Positions 52,621-63,499 of a DNA stretch of 64,000 bases are shown here, one piece after another (positions within the stretch are counted from its first letter, which is position 1; each line of letters opens with the position of its first letter). Source of the DNA: Sva-07 sp942492715 (GTDB taxonomy: Bacteria > Actinomycetota > Acidimicrobiia > Acidimicrobiales > Ilumatobacteraceae); contig CALOFW010000019.1 in the NCBI GenBank assembly GCA_942492715.1, positions 124,001-188,000 of the forward strand. The letters are read 5' to 3'. The position numbers were made by a program, and so were the translations under genes. Under the pieces are notes generated by a model. It had not been told where the DNA came from. It did no database searches and worked only from the letters and a program-made list of their open reading frames with translations.

Positions 52621-53996
52621 CTAGGACGACTGCTCAGCCTGATCGACCCCGCGCAGCAGCACCAGGACCATCATCGCGATGACGACGAGGAGCACGCCGC
52701 TCACGTAGTACGACGCCCGCACCCCGTAGCGGTTGGCGAGGATGCCGCCGAGCAGGGCACCGACGGGCATGCCGAGGTACACGAGGAACCGGTAACTGGC
52801 GCCCACGCGTCCGAGCAGTTCGTTCGGGATCAGGCGCTGGCGCAGCGCCACCGTGAGGACGTTCCACACCATCACACAGGCGAGCGACACACCGGTGAGC
52901 AGACCGGCGGCGATCGGCGACGTGGTTCCCGCGACGAGCAGCATTGCGACGCCGGATCCGAGTACCGCCCCGGTCAACGTGACGTGCAACGGGAAGCGCC
53001 GGAACCTCGGCGCCACGAGCGACCCCACGATGCCGCCGATTGCTCCGGGGACGAGCAGCAGGCCGTAGCCGAACTCCGACAGGCCGAGTTCATCGCGTGC
53101 GTAGAGCACGAAGACGGCGTTCGCGATGAACGACGCGGTGCCGAGCCCGGTGGAGATCAGGGCCAGGGTCCGCAGCAGGCGGTGATCCCAGAGCCATCGG
53201 AATCCTTCGCCGACCTGCGATCGCATCGAGGTACCCCGTTGGGGCTCCACCCATGCCCGGTAACTCCCCGACATCAGCCCCATGACCAGCGCCGCACCGG
53301 CGAAGCTGAGCGCGTCGAGCCCGAACGGCGCAGCGACCGCCAGCCCGAACAGCAGACCACCGAGCGGCGGGCCCACCACGTCGTTCATCGCGAGTTCGGT
53401 CGACCCGAGACGCCCGACCGCTCGCTCGAGGTCCTTGCCGTCCACCGTGGAGGGGATCATCGCCATGCTGGACGAGTCGACCACCGCCTCGGCGGACGCC
53501 AGCAGCGCGGCAACAGCGAACAGGATCCAGATCGAGACCTGGTCGACGAGAACCACGGCGACGAGCGCGGACATCACGATTGCGCGGGCGATGTCGAGAC
53601 GTATCCGCAGGACGCGACGGTCGTAGCGATCGGCCCACGCACCTCCCGGGAGGATGAACAGCAGCCACGGCAGCCGCTCGGCGACGGTGACGCCGGCGAT
53701 GAGCCGTGGATCGTCGGTCACCGAGGTCGCCAACAGCGGCAGGGCCACCAACCGCAGCCCGTCGCCCAGGTTCGAGAGCGCGGTCGCTCCCCAGAGCAAC
53801 CGGAAGTTGCGTGGCAGGCCCGGGCCGAAGCGGGAGCGCGGAACGTACGCCGCCGAGCGATCGCCGGCTGCTCGCACTTCGGGCGGCCGCTCGAGCTCAC
53901 CGGTGTCCACACCCAGGGCTTCGAGGGCGGCGTCGATCTCGTCGATCGGCGTCGGGGGCGTCGACGGGCCCGCGCCCGTTTCGGAACTCGGTTCGG

Positions 53997-54000
<4 letters not shown>
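52621..54000 (-). CDS. Major facilitator superfamily transporter
   Basis: 459-residue membrane protein with twelve predicted helices after a 70-residue hydrophilic N-terminus. Seen: FRLLWGATALSNLGDGLRLV and the loop GGAWADRYDRRVLRIRLD (the MFS motif A region, here GAWADRYDRR). It resembles the drug/siderophore exporter branch (MFS_3, EntS-like). Its GTG start overlaps the stop of the mutase gene by four bases (GTGA), so it is translated after it; a functional link with the mutase is not obvious. Confidence 0.9.
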
Positions 54001-55580
<1,580 letters not shown>

Positions 55581-55764
55581 GGCGCCGATCGTATTGCAGG
55601 TCCGGCGTCATCACCCGATCCCGTCGATGCGAGTCGCCCGCTGCCACGATGGGTCCACGAAACTGCATGTCGCCGGCCCGTTGTTCGCGCCGGCCGAACG
55701 TGACCAGCTCGATGCGCTCGCCGGTGGGGTACGGTGGTTCAACCCGCGACCAGGAGGTGTCCGA
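55581..55764. promoter_or_regulatory. Divergent region, mutase gene and 53-residue gene
   Basis: Minus strand TACGAT at 55588-55593 serves the mutase gene. On the plus strand TACGGT at 55730-55735 and GGAGG at 55753-55757 precede the small gene. The plus frame is also open through this gap, so a longer N-terminus starting at ATG 55627 cannot be excluded. Confidence 0.4.
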
Positions 55765-55926
55765 ATGGGCTGGCTGAAGCGATGGTGGAACAGGATGCGC
55801 AATCTCAGCTCTGCGGGTGACTACCCCGGCGGCCACGGTGGCGGGTCGGGGGGTTCGACGTCGCAGGAGTTCGCCCGGATGGAGACGATCGCCCGACGAG
55901 ACATGCCCGGCCCGACGAGCTCGTAA
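55765..55926 (+). CDS. Small basic/glycine-rich protein, unknown
   Basis: 53-residue protein, not recognised. It starts MGWLKRWWNRMRNLSS, an amphipathic Trp/Arg-rich helix that could lie on a membrane, followed by a Gly/Ser-rich linker and a short charged C-terminal part. The main support is GGAGG exactly seven bases before the ATG, the best ribosome site in this part of the window, plus a TACGGT box further upstream. An alternative longer form would begin at 55627. It converges with the RidA gene. Confidence 0.6.
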   Translation: MGWLKRWWNRMRNLSSAGDYPGGHGGGSGGSTSQEFARMETIARRDMPGPTSS

Positions 55927-55937
55927 CGGCCGGCACG

Positions 55938-56318
55938 TCAGGCGGCGGCGACGACGGCGATCTCCATCCGCCACTCCGGGCGGGCGAGCGCAGGCACGGT
56001 GACGAGGGTCGACGCGGCTCGGTGGTCGCCGAGCGCAGCGTCGCGGGCAGCCATCACCGGGCCGAGCTCTTCACCGACCACGACGTAGGTGGTGACCGAA
56101 ACGAGGTCGTCGGTGGTCATCTCGGCCTCGCGGAGCATCGCGCCGATGTTCGTCCACACGATCGTCGCCTGGTCGGCCAGATCATCGGGGGTCGAACCGT
56201 CGGGTGCCACCGGCACCACACCCGACGTGTGCAGCCAGCGAGCAGCACCCTCGGTCACCACCGCGTGGGCATAGTTCGCTGCCGGTGCGGCGATGTCGGC
56301 GGGTCGGATCTCGGCCAT
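55938..56318 (-). CDS. RidA family protein
   Basis: 126-residue trimeric YjgF/RidA-type protein. Segments ANYAHAVVTEG, HTSGVVPVAPDGS, AREAEMTTDDLVSVTTYV-like middle (here LREAEMTTDDLVSV) and PEWRMEIAVVA match the family. The Arg that activates water for imine hydrolysis in true RidA (in the segment before the last strand) is present as RPEWRMEIE-like R-P-E-W-R. It may deaminate reactive enamines/imines from PLP enzymes. TACGAT lies six bases before ATG. Divergent from the class II aldolase gene. Confidence 0.9.
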   Translation of the reverse strand: MAEIRPADIAAPAANYAHAVVTEGAARWLHTSGVVPVAPDGSTPDDLADQATIVWTNIGAMLREAEMTTDDLVSVTTYVVVGEELGPVMAARDAALGDHRAASTLVTVPALARPEWRMEIAVVAAA

Positions 56319-56371
56319 CGCCCGATCGTACGGCCAGAGACACCGCCCGATGCCACGGCTACGGTGTGCGC
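56319..56371. promoter_or_regulatory. Divergent promoter region, RidA and class II aldolase genes
   Basis: Minus strand TACGAT at 56325-56330 ends six bases before the RidA ATG; plus strand TACGGT at 56360-56365 ends six bases before the aldolase ATG. Both transcripts look leaderless. Confidence 0.5.
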
Positions 56372-57208
56372 ATGGCCATCACCGAAGACGAACTCGCCGT
56401 CACCACCACCTCGCCGGGCACGATCGACGGCATCGAACTCACGCCCAAGACCGTCGGGCTCGACGGGATCCCGTCGTTCGACAACGTCGAGGACGAGCGC
56501 CACTACCGCAAGACCCACCTCGCCGGTGCGCTGCGCATCTTCGGCAAGTTCGGTTTCGGCGAGGGCGTCGCCGGCCACATCACCGTGCGCGACCCGGAGT
56601 ATCCCGACATGTTCTGGGTCAACCCGTTCGGCATGAGCTTCCGCCACATCCGCCAGAGCGACCTGATCCTCGTCGACCACGACGGCAACGTCGTCTACGG
56701 CACCAAGCCGGTCAATCGGGCGGCGTTCGTGATCCACGCCGCCGTGCACGCCGCTCGGCCCGACGTGGTCGCCGCCGCCCACGCGCACTCCCCGTACGGC
56801 AAGTCGTTCAGCTCGCTCGGCATCCCGCTCGCACCGCTCACCCAGGATGCGTGCATCTTCTACAAGGACCATCACGTCATCTCCGAGCAGGGTGGCGCGG
56901 TCGTGTTCGACATCGAAGCCGGCCGTGAGCTGGCCTCGAAGTTCCCCGACGGCAAGGCGGCGATCCACCAGAACCACGGCCTGTTCACCGTCGGCGAGAC
57001 CGTCGACGAAGCCGCGTTCTGGTTCATCTCGATGGAACGGTCGTGCCAGGCCCAGCTGATGGCGATGGCTGCCGGCGACCCGATCGAGATCAACGACGAG
57101 TACGCCACCTACACGCGCGAGAACACTGCGTTCCACGCCGCCGGATGGTTCAGTTTCCAGCCGCTGTGGGACGAGATCGCCCGCACCGATCCCGAACTGT
57201 TCGAGTAA
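56372..57208 (+). CDS. Class II aldolase/adducin family protein
   Basis: 278-residue zinc enzyme or zinc-binding protein. Seen: GFGEGVAGHITVRDPEYPDMFWVNP, the first metal His pair in VVAAAHAHSPYGKSFS, the third His in IHQNHGLFTVGETVDEAAF. Families with this longer N-terminus act on diverse sugar phosphates or ring substrates; a specific reaction cannot be named. ATG 56372 follows TACGGT by six bases. Confidence 0.9.
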   Translation: MAITEDELAVTTTSPGTIDGIELTPKTVGLDGIPSFDNVEDERHYRKTHLAGALRIFGKFGFGEGVAGHITVRDPEYPDMFWVNPFGMSFRHIRQSDLILVDHDGNVVYGTKPVNRAAFVIHAAVHAARPDVVAAAHAHSPYGKSFSSLGIPLAPLTQDACIFYKDHHVISEQGGAVVFDIEAGRELASKFPDGKAAIHQNHGLFTVGETVDEAAFWFISMERSCQAQLMAMAAGDPIEINDEYATYTRENTAFHAAGWFSFQPLWDEIARTDPELFE

Positions 57209-57259
57209 CCCCTGTCCGGCTCCCCCGCCCCCACGCCGACGGGGCCGGTCACCCGTTGG

Positions 57260-58123
57260 TTGAACACCGCCCAGCCGGAGGCGCTGTTCGTCCTCTCGGC
57301 GGTGTCGCAGTACATCGGTGCCGTCATCGCGGTCGCGCTCTTCGACGAGGTCGCACCCCAGACCGTCGCCTGGTTCCGGGTGATCGGTGCCGGCATTGCC
57401 GTCGTGCTCGCGTCACGAGCCTGGCGCCAACGCTGGACCCGCGCAGAGCTCGCTGCTGCTGCTCTGTTCGGCACCGCGACTGCGCTGATGAACACGTTCT
57501 TCTACCTCGGCATCGACCGCGTCGACCTCGGCATCGCCGTCACGATCGAGTTCATCGGCCCGATCACCGTGGCGGCGATCGCCACCCGCAGCCGCCGCAA
57601 CGCCGTGGCCCTGCTCTTCGCGATCGTCGGCGTCGCCATCCTCGGCGGCACCGAGATCGACGGCAATGCGCTCGGGCTGTTCTTCATCTTCCTGGCATCG
57701 GTGATGTGGGCGGCGTACATCGTGATCGGCTCACGGGTGGCTCGCTTCGATCGCGGGGTGTCCGGCCTCGGTATCGGACTGGCGATCGGTGCAGTTGCGA
57801 TCACGCCGATCGGCGCCCCGGGGAGCCTCGACGTGTGGCTGTCGCCACGGCTGCTCGCCCTGTGCCTGCTGGTCGGCGTGTTCTCCAATGCGATCGGCTA
57901 CGGCATCGACCAGTTCACGATGCGTCGCATCCCGGTCCGACGCTTCTCCCTGCTGCTCGCCCTCCTGCCGGTCACCGCCGTCCTCATCGGATGGATCGCA
58001 CTCGACCAGCAACCCTCCGGCATCGAGTTCGCCGGCATCGCCCTGGTCGTCGTCGGGGTCCTCGTGCAGGAACGAGAGGAACTCGGCCCCCTGGAACGCG
58101 AGGTGCTCGTCGAGCCGAGCTGA
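57260..58123 (+). CDS. EamA/RhtA-type transporter
   Basis: 287-residue membrane protein with ten predicted helices; first repeat around VSQYIGAVIAVALFDEVAP, second around IFLASVMWAAYIVIGSRVA. The wording LGIAVTIEFIGPITVAAI is typical of RhtA-like threonine/homoserine exporters of the DMT superfamily. The start is uncertain: TTG 57260 gives a family-like N-terminus, but the frame is open back to 57212 and no Shine-Dalgarno or box decides it. It follows the aldolase gene and may be read with it. Confidence 0.85.
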   Translation: MNTAQPEALFVLSAVSQYIGAVIAVALFDEVAPQTVAWFRVIGAGIAVVLASRAWRQRWTRAELAAAALFGTATALMNTFFYLGIDRVDLGIAVTIEFIGPITVAAIATRSRRNAVALLFAIVGVAILGGTEIDGNALGLFFIFLASVMWAAYIVIGSRVARFDRGVSGLGIGLAIGAVAITPIGAPGSLDVWLSPRLLALCLLVGVFSNAIGYGIDQFTMRRIPVRRFSLLLALLPVTAVLIGWIALDQQPSGIEFAGIALVVVGVLVQEREELGPLEREVLVEPS

Positions 58124-58228
58124 CCACGACTGCACCGCCGGCGAGAGAGCACGGCCGCGCGGGGTCACCTTGAATACGACCCGGCCGCTGTTCGAACACG
58201 AACACGGACTTCTCCCACGGGGACACAC

Positions 58229-60393
58229 GTGAGACCACTCTTCCATCGGCGAGCTGACGGCACCGCTCCGACCCATCTCGTCGAGATCTTCCTGATCAGC
58301 GCCGCGGCACTCCTGCTCGAGATCGCCTACACGCGCATCATCTCCTTCAAGCTGTACTACTACTACACGTATCTCGTGATCGGGCTCGCGCTGCTCGGCC
58401 TCGGATCCGGCGCCGTGATCGTCGCCGTCTCGAAGCGTCTCGACGGCCTGGGGACACGGTCGCTGCTGGCCAGGTGCGCTGTCGCCTCGACCGTCGGCGT
58501 CGCGATCGGCTACGTGGCGGTCGCAACCACGCCGCTCGACACGATCGAGATGTGGACCGGTGGCCGGGGACCTGTGGCCGGGGGCCCCAACTGTCGGCGA
58601 TGGGCCAGCTGATGGTCATCATCGCACTGGCCGGCATCATGCTGCTCGGCGTCGGCGTGCATCTCGCCGACGTCGAGTGGCGGACGGCGACAGGGCGAGC
58701 CGCAGCCGCTGGCGCCGCAGTGTTCGAACTCCCCGAGATCACGGTGCTCTACCACGACGGCACCTGGGGGTCGGCGATCTGGCCCTGGGACGGCGACCCG
58801 ACGTCACTCGACCGTTTCGACGACGATGTCCGGTCGGTACCGTTCGCCGCCCTCGGGACACCACCCGAGCGGATGCTGATCATCGGTGCCGCCGGCGGCC
58901 ACGAGATCGAGGCGGCCACATCCACTTCGGCGCGGAACAGATCGACGCCGTCGAGCTCAACCCGGCCACCGCCGACCTGCTGCGCGGGAAGTACGCCGAG
59001 TACACATCGAACCTCACCGATCGACCCGAGGTGGACTACGTGGTCGGCGACGGCCGGAGCTACCTCGCCAAGTCCGACGACGACTACGACCTGATCTGGT
59101 TCGTCGCGCCCGACAGCTACGCCGCATCGAATGCCGCATCGAGCGGTGCCTTCGTGCTGTCGGAGAGCTACCTCTACACCCGCGAGATGATCGAGGAATC
59201 GCTGGTACATCTGGCAACCGACGGCATGGTGGTGATGCAGTTCGGCGAGGTCGACTACGAGGCGCGCCCGAACCGCACCGCCCGACTGGACGGCGCGATC
59301 GGCGTACGAGAACAGTGACTTCGGCGAGGTTGCCGACAACGTCGCGGTCGTCACCACCGCGGAGCCGCCGGTCTTCGACTTCCCGGCCTACAACTTCTCG
59401 ACCACGATCATGAAGGCGTCGCCGTTCACCGACGACGAACTCGACCGCATCACCGAACAGATCGGCGTGGTGCCCGGCGGTGAGCTCCGCTACCTGCCCG
59501 GCCGCCCGGCCGACGACGGCAGCCCGGTCAACAACATCATCACGCTGCCCGACGGCCAGGTCGACGACTACATCTCCGACTACCCCTACGACGTGCGCGC
59601 GATCAGCGACGATCGCCCGTTCTTCTGGCACTTCACACCCTTCTGGGACGTCATCGGTGACGTGGGAGACTCCATCAGCACGTTCGACCTCGAGGCGGGG
59701 ATCGGCGAGCGGGTTCTCGTCGTGCTGTTGGTCATGTCGATCCTGCTGGCCGCCGTGTTCCTCCTGCTGCCGTTCGTGCTGGTGCGCGACACCTGGAAGC
59801 AACTGCCGTACAAGGCGAACACCGCGCCGATCTTCGCGATCCTCGGCCTGGCCTTCATTGCGTTCGAGATCACCCTGATCCAGCGGTTCTCGCTCGTGCT
59901 CGGGTACCCGACGTACTCACTCACCGTGACCCTGATGGCGATCCTGCTCTCGACCGGTGTCGGCGCGCTCGTCAGCGAACGTTGGCACCACACGCCTCGG
60001 CGCATGCTCGGCGCCCTGGCGGTCGCCATCGTCGGCCTCGGGCTCTTCTACGGTTTCGTCGCGCCGGCGTTGGAGGACGCGCTGCTCGGCTGGCCTCTGC
60101 TCGCGAAGGCCGCAGTGGTCGCGCTGCTGTGTGCCCCCCTCGGGTTCTGCCTCGGCATGTTCATGCCGCTGACGATCTCGCTCGTGGCGCGCGACAGCGC
60201 CCACTCGCGCGAATACGTCGCCTGGGGATGGGCGATCAACGGGTTCTTCTCGGTGATCGGCTCGACACTCACCACGATGGTGTCGATGACGATCGGCTTC
60301 CGTGCGGTGCTCCTCGGGTCGGTGGTCCTCTACCTGATCGTGATCGCTCTGCTCGGCCGTCTCTCGTCGCGAGTCGTGGCGGCCGGAGACTGA
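58229..60393 (+). pseudogene. Frameshifted fused membrane/spermidine-synthase-like gene
   Basis: One ancestral gene is spread over three frames. Piece 1 (58229-58612) has three helices beginning VEIFLISAAALLLEIAYTR, the usual start of fused MFS/spermidine-synthase proteins. Piece 2 (about 58600-58915) continues with a helix and the SAM-binding loop IIGAAGGHEIEA. Piece 3 (about 58920-59318) continues the methyltransferase-like fold (QIDAVELNPAT, YVVGDGRSYLAK). Piece 4 (about 59300-60393) holds the rest and about seven C-terminal helices. Frames switch near 58590, 58915 and 59300, and most of the N-terminal helices seem deleted at the first switch. Decay is likeliest; sequencing error is the alternative. 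Confidence 0.8.
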
Positions 60394-60409
60394 ACGCAAG
60401 ACTCCCGGC

Positions 60410-62254
60410 ATGGACACACCGGGATTCCCGTTCAGCGACACGCAGGACTTCGACGACACCGAACGCGGCTTCATCGCCAGGGCGACCACTCGGCAGATCA
60501 CGGCGGCCGATGGCCGAGTGGTCTGGGACCTCGACGCCTACCGCTTCCTCGACGAGCCGCCCACGGACACCGCCCATGCCAGTCTCTGGCGCCAGGGCCA
60601 GCTGCTGATCCGCGACGGCCTGTTCGAAGTGGTGCCGGGCATCTACCAGCTGCGCGGGTTCGACCTCTCGGTGATGAGCGTGATCGAGGGCGACACCGGC
60701 GTGATCGTGATCGACCCGCTGATCAGCAAGGAGACCGCCGCCGCTGCTTGGGCGCTCTACCAGGAGCACCGCGGGCCACGCGACGTCGTCGCCATGATCT
60801 ACACGCACTCCCACATCGACCACTTCGGCGGCGTGAAGGGCGTGATCGACGAAGCCGACGTCGACGCCGGCCGGATCTCGGTGATCGCACCGGAGGGCTT
60901 CATGGAGGAAGCGGTCGCCGAGAACGTGTTCGTCGGCACGGCGATGGGACGCCGATCGGACTTCATGTACGGCGCGGCGCTCCCCAAGGGCCCGAGCGGG
61001 CAGATCGGGTGCGGGCTCGGCCAGACCACCTCGACCGGGGAGCCGACGCTGATCCCGCCCACGATCGACATCACCGCCACCGGCCAGGAGCTCACGATCG
61101 ACGGCGTGCGGATCGTGTTCCAGATGACGCCCGGCACCGAGGCGCCGGCCGAGATGAACTTCTACTTCCCCGACCACAAGGCGCTGTGCACCGCGGAGAA
61201 CACGTCGCACACGTTGCACAACATCGTCACCCTGCGCGGCGCCCAGGTGCGCGACGCTCGACGCTGGGCGGCCTACCTCACCGAGACGATCGACCTGTGG
61301 GGCGACGACCTCGAGGTGGTGTTCGCGTCGCACCACTGGCCCACGTGGGGGCGCGAGCGTGCGGTCGAGTTCCTGGCGATGCAGCGCGACATGTACGCCT
61401 ACCTGCACGACCAGACGCTGCGCCTGATGAACCTCGGCCACGTGGGATCGGAGATCGCCGAGATGCTGGAGCTGCCGCCGGCGCTCGCCGAGCAGTGGCA
61501 CACGCACGGCTACTACGGCTCGGTCAGCCACAACGTGAAGGCGGTCTACCAGCGCTACCTCGGCTGGTACGACGGCAACCCGGCGCACCTGTGGCCGCAC
61601 CCGCCGGTGGCCGCGGGCGAGCGCTACGTCTCCGCGATGGGCGGTGCCGACGCTGCGGTGGCGCTGGCCCGGACAGCGTTCGACGAGGGCGATCTGCGCT
61701 GGGCGGTCGAGGTGCTCAACCACGTCCTGTTCGCCGACGAGCACCATGCAGGGGCCCGTGCGCTGCAGGCCGACGCGTTCGAGCAGATCGCGTTCGGCGC
61801 GGAGAACGGCACCTGGCGCAACGTGTTCCTCGTCGGCGCCAAGGAACTGCGCGACGGAGAGCCGGCGACGGCGGCGAACCGGGGTGCACCCGACCTGCTC
61901 GGCGCACTGTCGGTCGAGCAGATGCTCTCCAGCATCGCGATCCGCATCGACGGACCGAAGGCATGGAACGAACATCTCGTGCTGTCGTTCGTGATCACCG
62001 ACCTCGACGAGACCTACGTGTTCGAGCTCCGCAACGGTGTCGCCAACCATCGGCGCACCACGGCACCCGCCGACGGGAGCACGACGCTGTCGCTGGCGCG
62101 CCGGTCACTGATCGCGTTGTTCACGGGACGGCTCGACTTCGCCGCAGCCCTCGCCGACGGCACGATCGTCCTCGACGGCGATCCGACCGCTCTCGGCACG
62201 CTCGTGTCGGTGATCGGGAAGACCGAACGGAACTTCCCGATCGTCACCCCCTGA
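60410..62254 (+). CDS. Alkylsulfatase-type metallo-beta-lactamase-fold hydrolase
   Basis: 614-residue protein of the SdsA1/BDS1 family, which cleaves alkyl sulfates such as dodecyl sulfate. The zinc motif is THSHIDHFGG (His133, His135, Asp137, His138). Further hallmarks are VIAPEGFMEEAVAENV, MNFYFPDHKALCTAENTSHTLHN and SHHWPTWG. The middle is the all-alpha dimerisation domain, and the C-terminal 120 residues are the SCP2-like lipid-binding domain. No signal peptide is present, unlike Pseudomonas SdsA1, so it should be cytoplasmic. It begins 17 bp after the pseudogene. Confidence 0.93.
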   Translation: MDTPGFPFSDTQDFDDTERGFIARATTRQITAADGRVVWDLDAYRFLDEPPTDTAHASLWRQGQLLIRDGLFEVVPGIYQLRGFDLSVMSVIEGDTGVIVIDPLISKETAAAAWALYQEHRGPRDVVAMIYTHSHIDHFGGVKGVIDEADVDAGRISVIAPEGFMEEAVAENVFVGTAMGRRSDFMYGAALPKGPSGQIGCGLGQTTSTGEPTLIPPTIDITATGQELTIDGVRIVFQMTPGTEAPAEMNFYFPDHKALCTAENTSHTLHNIVTLRGAQVRDARRWAAYLTETIDLWGDDLEVVFASHHWPTWGRERAVEFLAMQRDMYAYLHDQTLRLMNLGHVGSEIAEMLELPPALAEQWHTHGYYGSVSHNVKAVYQRYLGWYDGNPAHLWPHPPVAAGERYVSAMGGADAAVALARTAFDEGDLRWAVEVLNHVLFADEHHAGARALQADAFEQIAFGAENGTWRNVFLVGAKELRDGEPATAANRGAPDLLGALSVEQMLSSIAIRIDGPKAWNEHLVLSFVITDLDETYVFELRNGVANHRRTTAPADGSTTLSLARRSLIALFTGRLDFAAALADGTIVLDGDPTALGTLVSVIGKTERNFPIVTP

Positions 62255-62262
62255 CGGGCAGG

Positions 62263-62297
62263 GAATGAGACGCGGGGTCTGACCCCACGTCTCATTC
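62263..62297. terminator. 35-bp palindrome, second copy of the 43005 element
   Basis: GAATGAGACGCGGGGTC, central T, GACCCCACGTCTCATTC. It differs from the palindrome at 43005-43039 by one base in 35. It lies between convergent genes; the stop of the minus-strand gene (62296-62298) overlaps its right end. It should terminate both genes. Confidence 0.85.
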
Positions 62298-63459
62298 AGT
62301 GGGAGAGACCGGGGGCGCAGAGCCCGTCGAGTTCCTTGATCTCGATGCGGTCGCGGTTGGCGTGGGTGACCTCGTTGTCGGGGTCGGCCCTCAGGTTGAA
62401 GACGCGGAACTCCATGTCGATCGTGTCGACGGTGAGGATGCGTCCGATCAACGGCTCGCCGAGGCCGAGGATCACCTTGATCGTCTCGAGCGCCTGGATC
62501 GAGCCGATGATGCCGGGCAGCACACCGAGAACGCCGGCCTCGGCACAACTCGGGGCGAGTTCGGCGGGTGGGGGCTGCGGCACCATGTCGCGGTACGTCG
62601 GGCCCTCGGTCGGGTGGAACACGCTGACCATGCCCTCGAAGCGGAAGATCGAGCCGTGCACCACCGGAATGCCGAGTTTGACGCTCGCGTCGTTGAGCAG
62701 GTAGCGGCTCGGGAAGTTGTCGGCACCGTCGACGATCACGTCGTAGCCGGAGATGATGTCGACGATGTTCGACGCATCGAGCCGCGTGTCGTAGGTGACG
62801 ACGTTCACGTCGGGGTTGAGCATCGTGAGGGTCTTCTTCGCAGAGTCGACCTTGCGATCACCGATGCGGTCGATGTTGTGCAGGATCTGACGCTGCAGGT
62901 TCGAGGAGTCGACCTCGTCCATGTCGACGATGCCGATCGTGCCGACACCCGCTGCGGCGAGGTACAGCGCGGCGGGCGACCCGAGGCCGCCGGCGCCGAG
63001 CATCAGCACCTTCGCACCGAGCAGCTTGGTCTGCCCCTCGACACCCACCTCGGGCAACAGCAGGTGACGCTTGTAGCGGTTGCTCTGCTCCGGTGTCAGC
63101 GTCGCGGGCGTCGCCCACGGACGACCCTCGTCCTTCCAGCGGCCGAAGCCACCCTCCATCGACTCGACGTCGGTGAAGCCGAGCTGGGCGAGCGTCACCG
63201 CGGCGAAGGCCGAACGGACACCGCCGGCGCAGTAGATCACGACCGGCGCGTTCTTGTCGGCGATGCGATTCTCGATCTGCGCCTCGAGGTGTCCACGCGG
63301 GATGTGGATGGCGCCAGAGATCGCACCCTCCTCGTACTCGTCCGGTTCACGGACGTCGAGCGCGATCGCGCCCGCAGCGAGGCGCGCTGCGGCGCCCTCG
63401 GGGTCGACTTCACGGATCTCCGACTTGGCGGCTGCGAGCAGGTCACGGAACGTTGCCAT
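62296..63459 (-). CDS. Rhodanese-ThiF (MoeB/MoeZ-like) adenylyltransferase
   Basis: 387-residue protein. The N-terminal 115 residues are a rhodanese domain with active-site Cys77 in IYCAGGVRS. A ThiF/E1-like domain follows: HLLLPEVG, nucleotide loop GAGGLG (155-160), NLQRQILH, DGADNFPSRYL and Cys305 in APSCAEAGVLG. MoeZ-type proteins activate sulfur-carrier proteins (MoaD, ThiS, CysO) and add sulfur. Usually the rhodanese domain is C-terminal, so the order is reversed. The zinc CxxC before the catalytic Cys is replaced (TYRD), and no CxxC follows. TAGGCT lies six bases before ATG. Confidence 0.92.
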   Translation of the reverse strand: MATFRDLLAAAKSEIREVDPEGAAARLAAGAIALDVREPDEYEEGAISGAIHIPRGHLEAQIENRIADKNAPVVIYCAGGVRSAFAAVTLAQLGFTDVESMEGGFGRWKDEGRPWATPATLTPEQSNRYKRHLLLPEVGVEGQTKLLGAKVLMLGAGGLGSPAALYLAAAGVGTIGIVDMDEVDSSNLQRQILHNIDRIGDRKVDSAKKTLTMLNPDVNVVTYDTRLDASNIVDIISGYDVIVDGADNFPSRYLLNDASVKLGIPVVHGSIFRFEGMVSVFHPTEGPTYRDMVPQPPPAELAPSCAEAGVLGVLPGIIGSIQALETIKVILGLGEPLIGRILTVDTIDMEFRVFNLRADPDNEVTHANRDRIEIKELDGLCAPGLSH

Positions 63460-63499
63460 CCCGAAAGCCTACCGAGTCGGTCAGGATTCGAAACCGTTC

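Noticed and set aside
59014..59802. Minus-strand frame across the decayed spermidine-synthase-like gene
   Set aside because: Its product is His/Arg/Asp rich and without motifs; plus-strand homology accounts for the region.
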